A stretch of DNA of 64,000 nt from Christensenella sp964438705 (GTDB taxonomy: Bacteria > Bacillota > Clostridia > Christensenellales > Christensenellaceae), in contig CAYTKQ010000007.1 of assembly GCA_964438705.1 (NCBI GenBank), positions 70,416-134,415 on the forward strand, given 5' to 3'. The notes beneath the pieces were generated by a model that was given only the letters and a program-made list of their open reading frames with translations, did not search any database and was not told where the DNA came from. The position numbers and the translations under genes were made by a program. Shown piece by piece: positions 24,583-32,314 of this stretch. How positions within the stretch are numbered: the first letter of the stretch is position 1; the number at the start of each line of letters is the position of its first letter.

Positions 24583-25141
24583 AATTGAGCAGACGGCCGA
24601 CCAGCGACGAGATGGAGGCGGAAAGGATGCCCAGCACTGCGGCGACGGTGATCGAAGCGGGTGCCGCAAACAGCAGCAGAATGCAAAGAGCACCTTCGGC
24701 AAGCATCAAGATGCGGGCTATCTTTCTCATTTTTGCGATCCGCGCCTGAGAAAGAGGATGGTTGCGGTGGATGACAGGAGCAAGCGCGAAGACGATGGCG
24801 ATGCTGCCAGCGACGCCAGCGAGAACAAGCGGGAAGACAATGCCGACCAGAAGGGCGTTGAGCAGCATACAGCCAATCCCCACGGACAGCGAAATAATAA
24901 GACAGCCGATGTGGTTGGGCGCGTGCAGGCCGCCCGATGAATGGCGGAGCGGAAGAAAAAAGAGGCTCCATACCACCGTGGCGGCAAAAAGATTCAGAAC
25001 CGCTCCTGTGATCAGAATGATCCCAAAGGTGAGGATCGTATTCAGCAAACATTCCATACTGTAGGCATAGATTTCTTTGTTTTCCGCATCTGCGCCTTTG
25101 TTTACAAGCCATTCAGCGAATGAACTGGATAATTTTTCCAT
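24581..25141 (-). CDS. agrB: AgrB-like accessory gene regulator protease
   Basis: 186 aa membrane cysteine protease that cuts and cyclises AgrD-type precursors. The catalytic pair appears as His73 and Cys80 in SGGLHAPNHIGC, with the same seven-residue spacing as His77/Cys84 of S. aureus AgrB. Five to six hydrophobic helices follow (TILTFGIILITGAVLNLF; CLIISLSVGIGCMLLNALL; FPLVLAGVAGSIAIVFAL; ILMLAEGALCILLLF). The start overlaps the stop of the response regulator gene (TAATG). Third gene of the agrC-agrA-agrB operon. The substrate is probably the peptide at 27381. Confidence 0.9.
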   Translation of the reverse strand: MEKLSSSFAEWLVNKGADAENKEIYAYSMECLLNTILTFGIILITGAVLNLFAATVVWSLFFLPLRHSSGGLHAPNHIGCLIISLSVGIGCMLLNALLVGIVFPLVLAGVAGSIAIVFALAPVIHRNHPLSQARIAKMRKIARILMLAEGALCILLLFAAPASITVAAVLGILSASISSLVGRLLN

Positions 25142-25866
25142 TATGGGCTCCCCGTTCGTTTAAAATAATTCATGAATTTTCGTTTGATGTTTTCAAAAAA
25201 GGATTTGCTGATGGGTACAGTGGAGCGATCGATCAGCGTCAGCAAAGAAGATGAAATGGAATAGATGGCGCCAACGTTTACGATAAACGAACGATGGCAT
25301 CGCTCAAATTCCTCCGGCAGCGTCGCCTCGATGTTTTTTAAACGCTCGAGCTGCCGTTCGACGCCGTTGAGCGTGTGGATTTCGACATATTGCAGCGCCC
25401 CTGAAAAGTACAGGATATCGTCGAAGGGGATGCGAGAGACGGTGTTTCTGCCCTGTGCATAGCAATAAACGGATGTTGGCCGATTCATCATCCGCGCGGA
25501 GACGATATCCATACATTCCTCGATTTCTTCATAGGAGGCAGGCTTGATCAGATATTGCACCGCGGACACCCGGAAGCCCTCATTGAAGCGGTCGCGCAGT
25601 GAAGTAAGAAACACGATCGGCGTTTGATCGTTCTTAGAACGAATGTAGTGTGCAAGGTCTACACCGCTATCACCATGCGGCAGCATGATATCAAAATAAA
25701 TCATATCAAAATGCTCCTGCTCCCAGTCCATCAGAAAGCGGTCGCCTGTGGCGTAGCTTTTGATTTCAAGCAGATGCTGATGCTTGACCGCCCACTGGCG
25801 CAATTGCCTGCTGAGCTGCTCGATGAAGGCCAGTTCGTCTTCGACGATGGCAATCTTAATTTTCAC
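25141..25866 (-). CDS. AgrA-like LytTR response regulator
   Basis: 241 aa. REC domain with acidic pocket (VEDE) and phospho-acceptor Asp59 in MIYFDIMLPHG, then a LytTR DNA-binding domain from about residue 135 (SVYCYAQGRNTVSRIPFDDI, ILYFSGALQYVEIHT, FERCHRSFIVNV). LytTR proteins bind direct repeats of about 9 bp spaced by about two helical turns, and such a repeat is present at 27263-27294. The ATG lies 11 bp inside the kinase gene end, so the two are translationally coupled. Confidence 0.92.
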   Translation of the reverse strand: MKIKIAIVEDELAFIEQLSRQLRQWAVKHQHLLEIKSYATGDRFLMDWEQEHFDMIYFDIMLPHGDSGVDLAHYIRSKNDQTPIVFLTSLRDRFNEGFRVSAVQYLIKPASYEEIEECMDIVSARMMNRPTSVYCYAQGRNTVSRIPFDDILYFSGALQYVEIHTLNGVERQLERLKNIEATLPEEFERCHRSFIVNVGAIYSISSSLLTLIDRSTVPISKSFFENIKRKFMNYFKRTGSP

Positions 25867-27169
25867 TGGAATCCTCCCTCAGCGGTAAAAATAGCGCGGA
25901 ATCAAATTCTTTTTCCGTGTGTGTGAAGCTGTATAAACCGTTTTCCGCTTCTACGATCTGTTTGACGCGTGCAAGACCGTAGCCGTGGTTGGATTCTTTT
26001 TTGCTTGAGATCAGATGATCGTCTTGATAAGAATAGTCGTTGGGCGCACGGTTGACGATGTGGATCATCAGCATCCCGCGCTGGGGAAAAATGCTCAGCT
26101 TGATATAACGCTGCGCTGCGTCTGAAATTTTTTCGCAGGCTTCAATGGCGTTGTCGAGAAGATTCCCAAGCAAAACGCAAAGCTTGGTTTCGCTGATTGT
26201 CAGGCGGGGCAGGCGCGCAACGTCGAGATAGACTTTGACGCTGTTTTCGTTCGCGATGAGCATTTTGCTCGCGAGGACCGCGTCGATCGAGGATACGCCC
26301 GTGGCAAACAACGAAAGGGTAGATTGAAATTCCTGTTCGACCTCGCCGACATAATTTTTCAATTGATCGTAATCCTTGTTTTCGATATATATGCGCAGAA
26401 CCTCGAGATAATTGTGGAAATCATGCCGCCATGCACGAATCATCGCTTCTGTTCGCTGGTTGTGTTCTTCCTCCAGGTGCGCCTGCTTGAGCTGTCCTTC
26501 GATGTATATTTTTTCCCACAGGGTGCGCCCGATTTTATCAAAAAGCAATATGATGGCGACCATCATGGCGAGAATGGCGGCGCTGATCGCGCTCAGCACG
26601 ATCTGCTCGGGTGTCGTGCGTGCTGACGTGATGGAAAGCGATATCGCTCCGCACGCGGCGAAGATGCCAAGCAGCATCACCCCCACCATCAATATCTGAG
26701 AAAACAATGGAAAGCGTATGTTTTGTTTCCGGCGGACGCGAGAGGCGATCCAGTAAGCGCTCGCGACGATCATAGAATATAGGATGGTGATTGCAAAGCG
26801 AGATTCGGAAGGCAACAGCGTTTCGCTGATGTCGATCCCGGAGGTCCACGTGAGAAGCACGGAAATCAGCATATTGGCAAAGATGGGGATGCTGCCGCCG
26901 ATGACGCCAAGAAAAAGGCGTTTGCCGATGCTTCCGTTAAACATCAGGGCGTAGGTCACCTTGATGAGAAACATGAGGATCATCGTGATGTTGTAATGGA
27001 CGCCGATCAGGTTGAGCGCTGTGACACAAGCGATAATGACGAGCGCAAATGTATATATCCTGCGGTTTTTGTCAGGAGAGTATCCCAACTGAGCGGAGAG
27101 ATAATAAAACAGAAAAAAGGTCTCGATGAAATTGATGAGTATTTCCCAAAGTGCCCAAACAATTGTCAT
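25856..27169 (-). CDS. AgrC-like GHKL sensor histidine kinase
   Basis: 437 aa. Six to seven N-terminal helices (to about residue 210) form a peptide-sensing domain. The kinase part has the AgrC-type H-box RAWRHDFHNYLEVLRIY (His249), N-box NLLDNAIEACEK and G-box GYGLARVKQIVE of HATPase_c_5. It probably senses the cyclic peptide made from the divergent agrD-like gene. First gene of the minus-strand operon; its -10 (TATAAT) is at 27227-27222. Confidence 0.92.
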   Translation of the reverse strand: MTIVWALWEILINFIETFFLFYYLSAQLGYSPDKNRRIYTFALVIIACVTALNLIGVHYNITMILMFLIKVTYALMFNGSIGKRLFLGVIGGSIPIFANMLISVLLTWTSGIDISETLLPSESRFAITILYSMIVASAYWIASRVRRKQNIRFPLFSQILMVGVMLLGIFAACGAISLSITSARTTPEQIVLSAISAAILAMMVAIILLFDKIGRTLWEKIYIEGQLKQAHLEEEHNQRTEAMIRAWRHDFHNYLEVLRIYIENKDYDQLKNYVGEVEQEFQSTLSLFATGVSSIDAVLASKMLIANENSVKVYLDVARLPRLTISETKLCVLLGNLLDNAIEACEKISDAAQRYIKLSIFPQRGMLMIHIVNRAPNDYSYQDDHLISSKKESNHGYGLARVKQIVEAENGLYSFTHTEKEFDSALFLPLREDSSEN

Positions 27170-27221
27170 AATATTGCACCGCCAGTTAAAAAATCATGTT
27201 TCAAATAATAAATCTGTTTAT

Positions 27222-27227
27222 ATTATA
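27222..27227 (-). promoter_or_regulatory. -10 box for the agrCAB operon
   Basis: TATAAT on the minus strand, about 55 bp before the kinase start. The -35 position (TCCACC at 17 bp) is poor, which suits activation by the LytTR regulator bound just upstream. Confidence 0.5.
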
Positions 27228-27262
27228 TACTAAATAAGCATAAAGGTGGACAGCAAAAAAAT

Positions 27263-27294
27263 ATTTCGTTCATTTAAGCCGACATTTCGTTCAT
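27263..27294. promoter_or_regulatory. Direct repeat, candidate LytTR binding site
   Basis: ATTTCGTTCAT at 27263-27273 and again at 27284-27294: 11 identical bases, start-to-start distance 21 bp, in the 211-bp gap between the divergent agr kinase and agrD. This matches the spacing of AgrA/LytTR operators. No clear -35 exists in either direction, so activator dependence is plausible. Confidence 0.65.
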
Positions 27295-27380
27295 AGTTTA
27301 ACACAAGCCACCCAATTTGTGTTATTTTATAGAAGTGATTTGAACTTAAAAAAATCTACGGCGACTGAAAGGAAGAAAAT

Positions 27381-27527
27381 ATGAAAAAATCAAGCGGTTC
27401 CAAAGTGAAAAAAGCGATTACAAAAGTGACAGAAAAATCTCTTATGACAGTAGCGGACATTTTTTCCGGTCTTCCTTGTTCCGGACCGTGGTATGAACCC
27501 AAGGTCCCGGAGAAATTGAAGAAATAG
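27381..27527 (+). CDS. agrD: AgrD-like cyclic autoinducer peptide precursor
   Basis: 48 aa with GAAAGGAAG before the ATG. It has an amphipathic basic N-terminus (MKKSSGSKVKKAITKVTEKS), a short middle (LMTVADIFSGLP), then CSGPWYEPKVPEKLKK. The single Cys33 followed five to six residues later by an E-P-x-V-P-E-x-L tail is the AgrD pattern. Aligned to the S. aureus tail (DEVEVPKEL), Tyr38 matches the first tail residue, giving a ring Cys33-Trp37 (five residues); a ring ending at Tyr38 is the alternative. It is divergent from agrCAB, whereas agrB and agrD are usually adjacent. A hairpin terminator follows. Confidence 0.85.
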   Translation: MKKSSGSKVKKAITKVTEKSLMTVADIFSGLPCSGPWYEPKVPEKLKK

Positions 27528-27555
27528 TGAATAAAGGGTGGCTTATGTTCTCTTA

Positions 27556-27587
27556 GAACAGGCTCTTCCAAAAGGAAGAGCCTGTTC
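27556..27587. terminator. Hairpin terminator after agrD
   Basis: Perfect 14-bp stem GAACAGGCTCTTCC/GGAAGAGCCTGTTC with an AAAA loop. The T run after it is weak on the plus strand. It lies between agrD and the convergent helicase gene and may act on both. Confidence 0.75.
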
Positions 27588-27631
27588 GTATTTATTGAGT
27601 TAATCGCTTTGCCGACAACAAAATGCAGTAT

Positions 27632-28864
27632 TTACCACCTGCGGCCACGCCCGCCGCGCCGCACGTTGATGCTGTGAAAGGACTGGCCGCTTACTTTACC
27701 ATACGATTTCTGCCGGACTGGCTCGGGAAGCTCGAGCGTATCTGCTGTAGGGGATATGTCGATTTTGGAATTTTTGATCATTTTCCGCAGTTGATCGGCC
27801 TCATCCAAATGGATAAGCGTGTAGGCGATCCCTTCCTGCTCCGCGCGCCCTGTGCGCCCGATACGATGCACATAACTCTCGTCATCCATCGGCGCGTCAT
27901 AATTGATGACGGCGTCAATATTTTTGACATCGATTCCGCGGGCGGCGATATCTGTGGCTACAAGGGTATCCAGCTTGCCCAAGCGATATTGCTTCATGAC
28001 CCGGTCGCGTTGATTCTGGTTCATGTCGCCATGCAGTGCAGCGGCCCGAAAGCCCTTCTTCCGCAGGTGGAACGCCAGTTTATCCGCGCGATGCTTCATG
28101 TTTACAAAAATCAGCGTCAAAGGGTAGTCGTTGTCCTTGAGCAACGAGAGCAAAGCGGTGTTTTTGCCGCCGGGATGAACGATGGTGTAGTACTGCTTGA
28201 CCGTTTCCACCGTCAAGGATTCCTGCTCCACACGAATTTCCTGCGCTTCTCTTTTGAGGAACTGGCTTGCGATCACATAGATTTCTTGCGGCATGGTTGC
28301 GGAAAAAAGAACGGTCTGCCGGATGTGCGGCGTGGCCTTTAAGATCTTTTCCATATCCTTACGAAACCCCATATCCAGCATCCGGTCGGCTTCATCCAGC
28401 ACAACCGTACGGACGTTCGCGAGCGAAATGGTTTTGCGCTGCATATGATCGAGCAGACGGCCGGGCGTAGCCACGACGATATGTGGCGTGGTTTTCAAAA
28501 AGTCGAGCTGTTTGTTGATTTTTTCTCCGCCATATATTGTAGCGATACGAATGCCCGGTTTGTTTTTTGAAAGGGCGTGAAGCACGCCTGAAATTTGTAT
28601 TGCCAATTCTCTGGTCGGACACAGAATAAGGGCTTGCGTGATTTTTTGCGTGGGATCGACCTGCTGAACGAGCGGCATGCCAAAAGCGCCGGTCTTGCCC
28701 GTTCCGGTCGGCGCCTGCACCAACAAATCGTCTCCTGCCAAAAAGCCTCCGATCGTCAGTTCCTGAACCGGCGTGGGCTTTTCAAAATTCATTTTGCGAA
28801 GGCTTTCCTGAATCTCATCCGAGATGCCGAGATCTTTAAAGGGTGTTGCTTGCATTTCTTGCAT
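27632..28864 (-). CDS. DEAD-box ATP-dependent RNA helicase
   Basis: 410 aa. Unwinds RNA in ribosome assembly, mRNA decay or cold adaptation. Motifs in order: Q-motif (FEKPTPVQ), I (APTGTGKTG), Ia (PTRELAIQ), II (DEAD in VLDEADRML), III (SATMP), then ARGID (V) and HRIGRTGR (VI). The C-terminal tail is short and basic (RRGGRGRRW), typical of the compact RhlE-like group. Start ATG 28864 with AGGAG seven bases upstream. A promoter about 190 bp upstream implies a long 5' leader. Confidence 0.95.
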   Translation of the reverse strand: MQEMQATPFKDLGISDEIQESLRKMNFEKPTPVQELTIGGFLAGDDLLVQAPTGTGKTGAFGMPLVQQVDPTQKITQALILCPTRELAIQISGVLHALSKNKPGIRIATIYGGEKINKQLDFLKTTPHIVVATPGRLLDHMQRKTISLANVRTVVLDEADRMLDMGFRKDMEKILKATPHIRQTVLFSATMPQEIYVIASQFLKREAQEIRVEQESLTVETVKQYYTIVHPGGKNTALLSLLKDNDYPLTLIFVNMKHRADKLAFHLRKKGFRAAALHGDMNQNQRDRVMKQYRLGKLDTLVATDIAARGIDVKNIDAVINYDAPMDDESYVHRIGRTGRAEQEGIAYTLIHLDEADQLRKMIKNSKIDISPTADTLELPEPVRQKSYGKVSGQSFHSINVRRGGRGRRW

Positions 28865-29027
28865 ATCATGTCTCCTGTTTTATTAATCGATAGGCCATAC
28901 AGAAAACAACGCAATGAAACATGTCCCTAACGGCCCACATATCGCCCGCAAACAAAAACGCATACTTTTGCAAACCATACTGGGCTTACAAGAATATGCG
29001 AGACAGTGCGGAATCAGATATGCACTT

Positions 29028-29056
29028 ATATTAACATATAAAGACGCTTCTGTCAA
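29028..29056 (-). promoter_or_regulatory. Promoter for the DEAD-box helicase gene
   Basis: Minus strand TTGACA (29056-29051), 17-bp spacer, TAATAT (29033-29028). It predicts an untranslated leader of about 150 nt, since no start codon with a Shine-Dalgarno occurs before 28864. The leader 28865-29020 holds no other feature I can support. Confidence 0.7.
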
Positions 29057-29100
29057 TTTTGCATCAAACAGGAATTGATCGGGCCCAACGATTCTGTTGC

Positions 29101-29586
29101 CTAGGAAGCCGACCGGCGCGTCGTGACCTCTGCACAGACAATTCTGGCAATATGTTCCGCTGATTCATCTGTGAGAGGGAAAAACATTCCGTCATTGCGG
29201 CATTTTTTCAGCGTGCTTCCGTTTAGCTCATAGATAAATCCCTTTACGCAGGTATCACTGCAAGCCGCAGGGTCTAACAGCCGCTTGCAGTCGCGGGACG
29301 CGGTCATCTTGTTTTGCATCGCAGCAGGCAGGCCGGCAAGTATGTCCTCGTAGCGTCCGGCATGATCGCCGTAAATTCGGGCCAAAATGCCTGATTTGCG
29401 AAATACCCAGTTCATCACAGTTTTGTTTTCACATTTGTAAGAAGCTGCATAGCCGCTCTTCGCTTCCTTAATCATTAAATCGCAGCCCAATTCGATGAGC
29501 TGCTCGTGCAGGCTTTGTACAAAAGCCCTATGCTCTGCTGAAACCGCGGAGATGAAATCGCTGAACGCGATAGTTTCTTTCGCCAT
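29101..29586 (-). CDS. Hypothetical cytosolic protein
   Basis: 161 aa, not recognised. No signal peptide or membrane helix. Seven Cys are scattered, including a cluster CKRLLDPAACSDTC and KKC near the C-terminus. Recognisable shape: FSDFISAVSAEHRAFVQSLH, then SYKCENKTVMNWVFRKSG and LARIYGDHAGRYEDIL, i.e. a mixed alpha/beta fold. Strong Shine-Dalgarno (AAGGAAGGG). An extended -10 (TGGTATAAT) lies about 50 bp upstream at 29638-29633. Likely monocistronic. Confidence 0.65.
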   Translation of the reverse strand: MAKETIAFSDFISAVSAEHRAFVQSLHEQLIELGCDLMIKEAKSGYAASYKCENKTVMNWVFRKSGILARIYGDHAGRYEDILAGLPAAMQNKMTASRDCKRLLDPAACSDTCVKGFIYELNGSTLKKCRNDGMFFPLTDESAEHIARIVCAEVTTRRSAS

Positions 29587-29705
29587 AATATGTTACCCTT
29601 CCTTAATTGTTTCGGCATCTGCAAACAATGTGATTATACCACAAAATAAAAATCGCGCCTACGGAATTGAACAGAAAACAAAACCCGTTTGCACAGCCCA
29701 TAAAC

Positions 29706-29734
29706 TTGTGCAATATATTGTTTTCCAATATAAT
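29706..29734 (+). promoter_or_regulatory. Promoter for the response regulator gene
   Basis: TTGTGC (29706-29711), 17-bp spacer containing the palindrome CAATATATTG (29711-29720), TATAAT (29729-29734). Confidence 0.65.
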
Positions 29735-29777
29735 GTATTCATAACATATCTCTTTTTGTGAGCATGGGGTGATTTTT

Positions 29778-30440
29778 ATGAAAACGATTGCCATCGTAGA
29801 TGATGATATATATATCGGCGATATGCTGGAAGAAGCGCTGCAAAAAGAAGGATATCGTACCCTCCGTGCCTATTCGGGAACGGAGGCGCTTTTTCTTTTT
29901 TCAGAACATCAGCCGGATCTCGTTTTGCTGGATTTGATGCTGCCCGGCCTTGGCGGAGAAGAGGTGCTCCCTAAAATACAAGCGATTCCTGTAATCATTG
30001 TGAGTGCAAAAGTGGCGGTTGACGACAAAGTCAGGTTGCTTTTGGACGGTGCGGTGGATTATATGACAAAGCCATTTGAAATAAGGGAGCTGATCGCGCG
30101 GATAAAGGTGCATATACGTCCTCGTGTCGGTGCAGGTGAAAATATTATTTTGCGCTGCGACGATATTTGCCTTGATACGCTCACCCATCAAATCACCGTG
30201 GCTGACCGGCCTGTTCGGCTTACAAAAACCGAATTTGCAATTCTAAAATATTTGATGCAAAATCCAAACCAAGTTATTACAAAATCACAACTGCTGGATA
30301 TGATCAGCATTGATACGCCGGATTGCGTGGAAAGCTCGCTAAAAGTTCATGTGAGCAACCTGCGCGGGAAGCTTCGGGCGGAAAACAAGAAAGAATATAT
30401 CGAGGCAGTGTGGGGTATTGGGTTTAAGTTGCTAGAATGA
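29778..30440 (+). CDS. OmpR-family response regulator
   Basis: 220 aa. REC domain with DDD at 8-10 and phospho-acceptor Asp52 in LVLLDLMLPG, conserved Lys in DYMTKPFEIRELIARI, then a winged-helix DNA-binding domain (VRLTKTEFAILKYLMQNPNQ, VSNLRGKLR). First gene of a regulator-ABC-ABC-kinase set, the layout of peptide-antibiotic sensing and self-protection modules. ATG 29778 is favoured over GTG 29769 by GGGGTGA spacing. Confidence 0.93.
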   Translation: MKTIAIVDDDIYIGDMLEEALQKEGYRTLRAYSGTEALFLFSEHQPDLVLLDLMLPGLGGEEVLPKIQAIPVIIVSAKVAVDDKVRLLLDGAVDYMTKPFEIRELIARIKVHIRPRVGAGENIILRCDDICLDTLTHQITVADRPVRLTKTEFAILKYLMQNPNQVITKSQLLDMISIDTPDCVESSLKVHVSNLRGKLRAENKKEYIEAVWGIGFKLLE

Positions 30441-30447
30441 ATGTATC

Positions 30448-30487
30448 TTTACGATTTCTTTACGCTTTTCTTTACCGGTTTCTTAAC
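30448..30487 (+). promoter_or_regulatory. Four tandem TTTAC-like repeats, candidate regulator binding sites
   Basis: TTTAC at 30448, 30459 and 30471 and TTAAC at 30483: steps of 11, 12 and 12 bp, i.e. one helical turn, as for OmpR/PhoB-type tandem operators. A TATTAT (30490-30495) follows at -10 distance, before the ABC ATPase gene. Confidence 0.6.
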
Positions 30488-30532
30488 CATATTATGCTAC
30501 CATAACAGCATCATACATAAGGAGGCATTGAC

Positions 30533-31447
30533 GTGGAATATGTGTTAGAAACTCAAAATCTGTCCAAACGATATCGGACATTCAAGGCACTCAATCATTT
30601 ATCCATGCGGGTGGAAAAGGGGGCAATCTATGGGTTCGTAGGCAAAAATGGCGCTGGCAAAACGACGCTGATCCGAATCATCTGCGGGCTGCAACGGCCT
30701 ACGGACGGCCACTATGCGCTATATGGAAAAGAGCATACGTCTAACGACATTGGCGCATCTCGCCGCAGAATGGGCGCAATCGTGGAAACGCCGTCCATTT
30801 ATCAGGACATGACAGCCGAAGAAAATTTAAAAGCGCAATACAGAGTGTTGGGGCGCCCTTCCTTTGAGGGGATAGACGGGCTGCTTGAGCTCGTGGGACT
30901 GCGCGGCACAGGAAAAAAGAAAGCGCGTCACTTTTCTTTGGGCATGCGGCAGCGGCTTGGTATTGCCGTGGCGCTCACTGGTGATCCGGATTTTTTGGTA
31001 CTGGATGAACCGGTAAACGGTCTTGATCCGCAGGGCATTGTACAAATGCGTGAGCTGATTTTGAAGCTGAACCGCGAGCACCATATCACCGTACTGATTT
31101 CCAGTCATATTTTGGATGAGCTGTCCCGCCTCGCAACGCACTACGGTTTTATCGACAGCGGCAGGATTGTCAAAGAAATCAGCGCGGAAGAATTGGAACG
31201 CAGTTGCCGCAGGTGCATGAACCTTACGGTGTCGGATATTCATGCGTTCGTACGCACACTGGACGAAATAGGCCTTGACTATGCGGTCACCTCAGCCAAC
31301 GAAGCGGACGTGTTCGGCGAATGGAATATCACCGAGCTGACCCGTGCGCTGGACAAAGAAAACTGTACGATACAAAACATGGTGGCGCGTGATGAAAGCC
31401 TTGAAAGCTATTACATCAATTTGCTGGGAGGTGAGCGCGATGCGTAA
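30533..31447 (+). CDS. ABC transporter ATP-binding protein, BcrA-like
   Basis: 304 aa. Walker A GKNGAGKT (37-44), signature region FSLGMRQRLG, Walker B FLVLDEPVNGLDP, and switch His in LISSHILDELS. This is the subfamily of bacitracin/lantibiotic immunity and drug-export ATPases, which work with a six-helix permease. Start is GTG 30533 with AAGGAGG upstream. It overlaps the permease gene by 8 bp. Confidence 0.93.
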   Translation: MEYVLETQNLSKRYRTFKALNHLSMRVEKGAIYGFVGKNGAGKTTLIRIICGLQRPTDGHYALYGKEHTSNDIGASRRRMGAIVETPSIYQDMTAEENLKAQYRVLGRPSFEGIDGLLELVGLRGTGKKKARHFSLGMRQRLGIAVALTGDPDFLVLDEPVNGLDPQGIVQMRELILKLNREHHITVLISSHILDELSRLATHYGFIDSGRIVKEISAEELERSCRRCMNLTVSDIHAFVRTLDEIGLDYAVTSANEADVFGEWNITELTRALDKENCTIQNMVARDESLESYYINLLGGERDA

Positions 31448-32306
31448 TCTGGTTCGGGCAAATTTTGCGCGCATGATGCACGACAAGGTCCTTTGGATAT
31501 TGACAGCGGCTGTTGTGATCTTGGGACTGGTGATACTCGGTGGACAATATCAGGCGATGCAGGAAACGGATCATGCTGTCTCTCTGAATTCGAGTATTTT
31601 AGGTGTTTTTTTATTGGTGGGTATTGCCATCTCTATCTTTGCGCCGCTGTTCATCGGAACGGAGTACAGCGACGGGACAATGCGCAATAAGCTGGCGGCA
31701 GGAGCAAAGCGGGCAAACGTCTATATCGCCAATTTTATGGTGTGCGCCGCCGCAGGCATCCTAATGGAATTTGTATATATCATCGTCATATCTTTCGTGG
31801 GTCATGCCTTGATCGGTACGGCGGCAGTATCGGTCACGACCCTGCTCACTTGGATTGCGATAGGGTTCCTTTTGACGCTTAGCTGGGCGGCGATCTTCAC
31901 GCTGATCACAATGCTCATAACAAGTAAGGCGGTTTCAGCGATCATTTGTGTTCTTCTTGCTGTCGTTTTGATGATTGCGGGGTCTAACCTATGCGTGTTG
32001 TTAAAGGAGCCTGAATTTTATGACGGCATCGTGGCTGACGTTGCAGACAGTGCGGAAACACAGGAGGCGGATCAAACCAGTTACAGTATGGAATACGTCG
32101 AGAAAATCCCGAATCCCAAATATATCCCGCCCGAACAGCGTCCGTTTGTGCAGGCCGTTGTGGATATTTTGCCGGCGGGTCAGGCACAGCAGCTTATTTG
32201 GATGGAAGTTCCGCAGCCATGGCTGCTGATGCTGTACTCAGCTGCAATCATTGTGATTGCAAACGTGATGGGAGTCTATATTTTCCGTAGAAAAGATTTG
32301 AAATAG
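31440..32306 (+). CDS. ABC transporter permease, lantibiotic-immunity type
   Basis: 288 aa with six predicted helices (VLWILTAAVVILGLVILGG; LGVFLLVGIAISIFAPLFI; FMVCAAAGILMEFVYIIVI; LLTWIAIGFLLTLSWAAIF; ISAIICVLLAVVLMIAG-like segment; LMLYSAAIIVIANVMGVYIF) and the GTEYSDGTMRNKLAAGAKR motif common to BcrB-type permeases. A soluble loop of about 70 residues precedes the last helix. Partner of the ATPase at 30533. Translation is coupled by overlap. Confidence 0.88.
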   Translation: MRNLVRANFARMMHDKVLWILTAAVVILGLVILGGQYQAMQETDHAVSLNSSILGVFLLVGIAISIFAPLFIGTEYSDGTMRNKLAAGAKRANVYIANFMVCAAAGILMEFVYIIVISFVGHALIGTAAVSVTTLLTWIAIGFLLTLSWAAIFTLITMLITSKAVSAIICVLLAVVLMIAGSNLCVLLKEPEFYDGIVADVADSAETQEADQTSYSMEYVEKIPNPKYIPPEQRPFVQAVVDILPAGQAQQLIWMEVPQPWLLMLYSAAIIVIANVMGVYIFRRKDLK

Positions 32307-32314
32307 GTGGGTTT

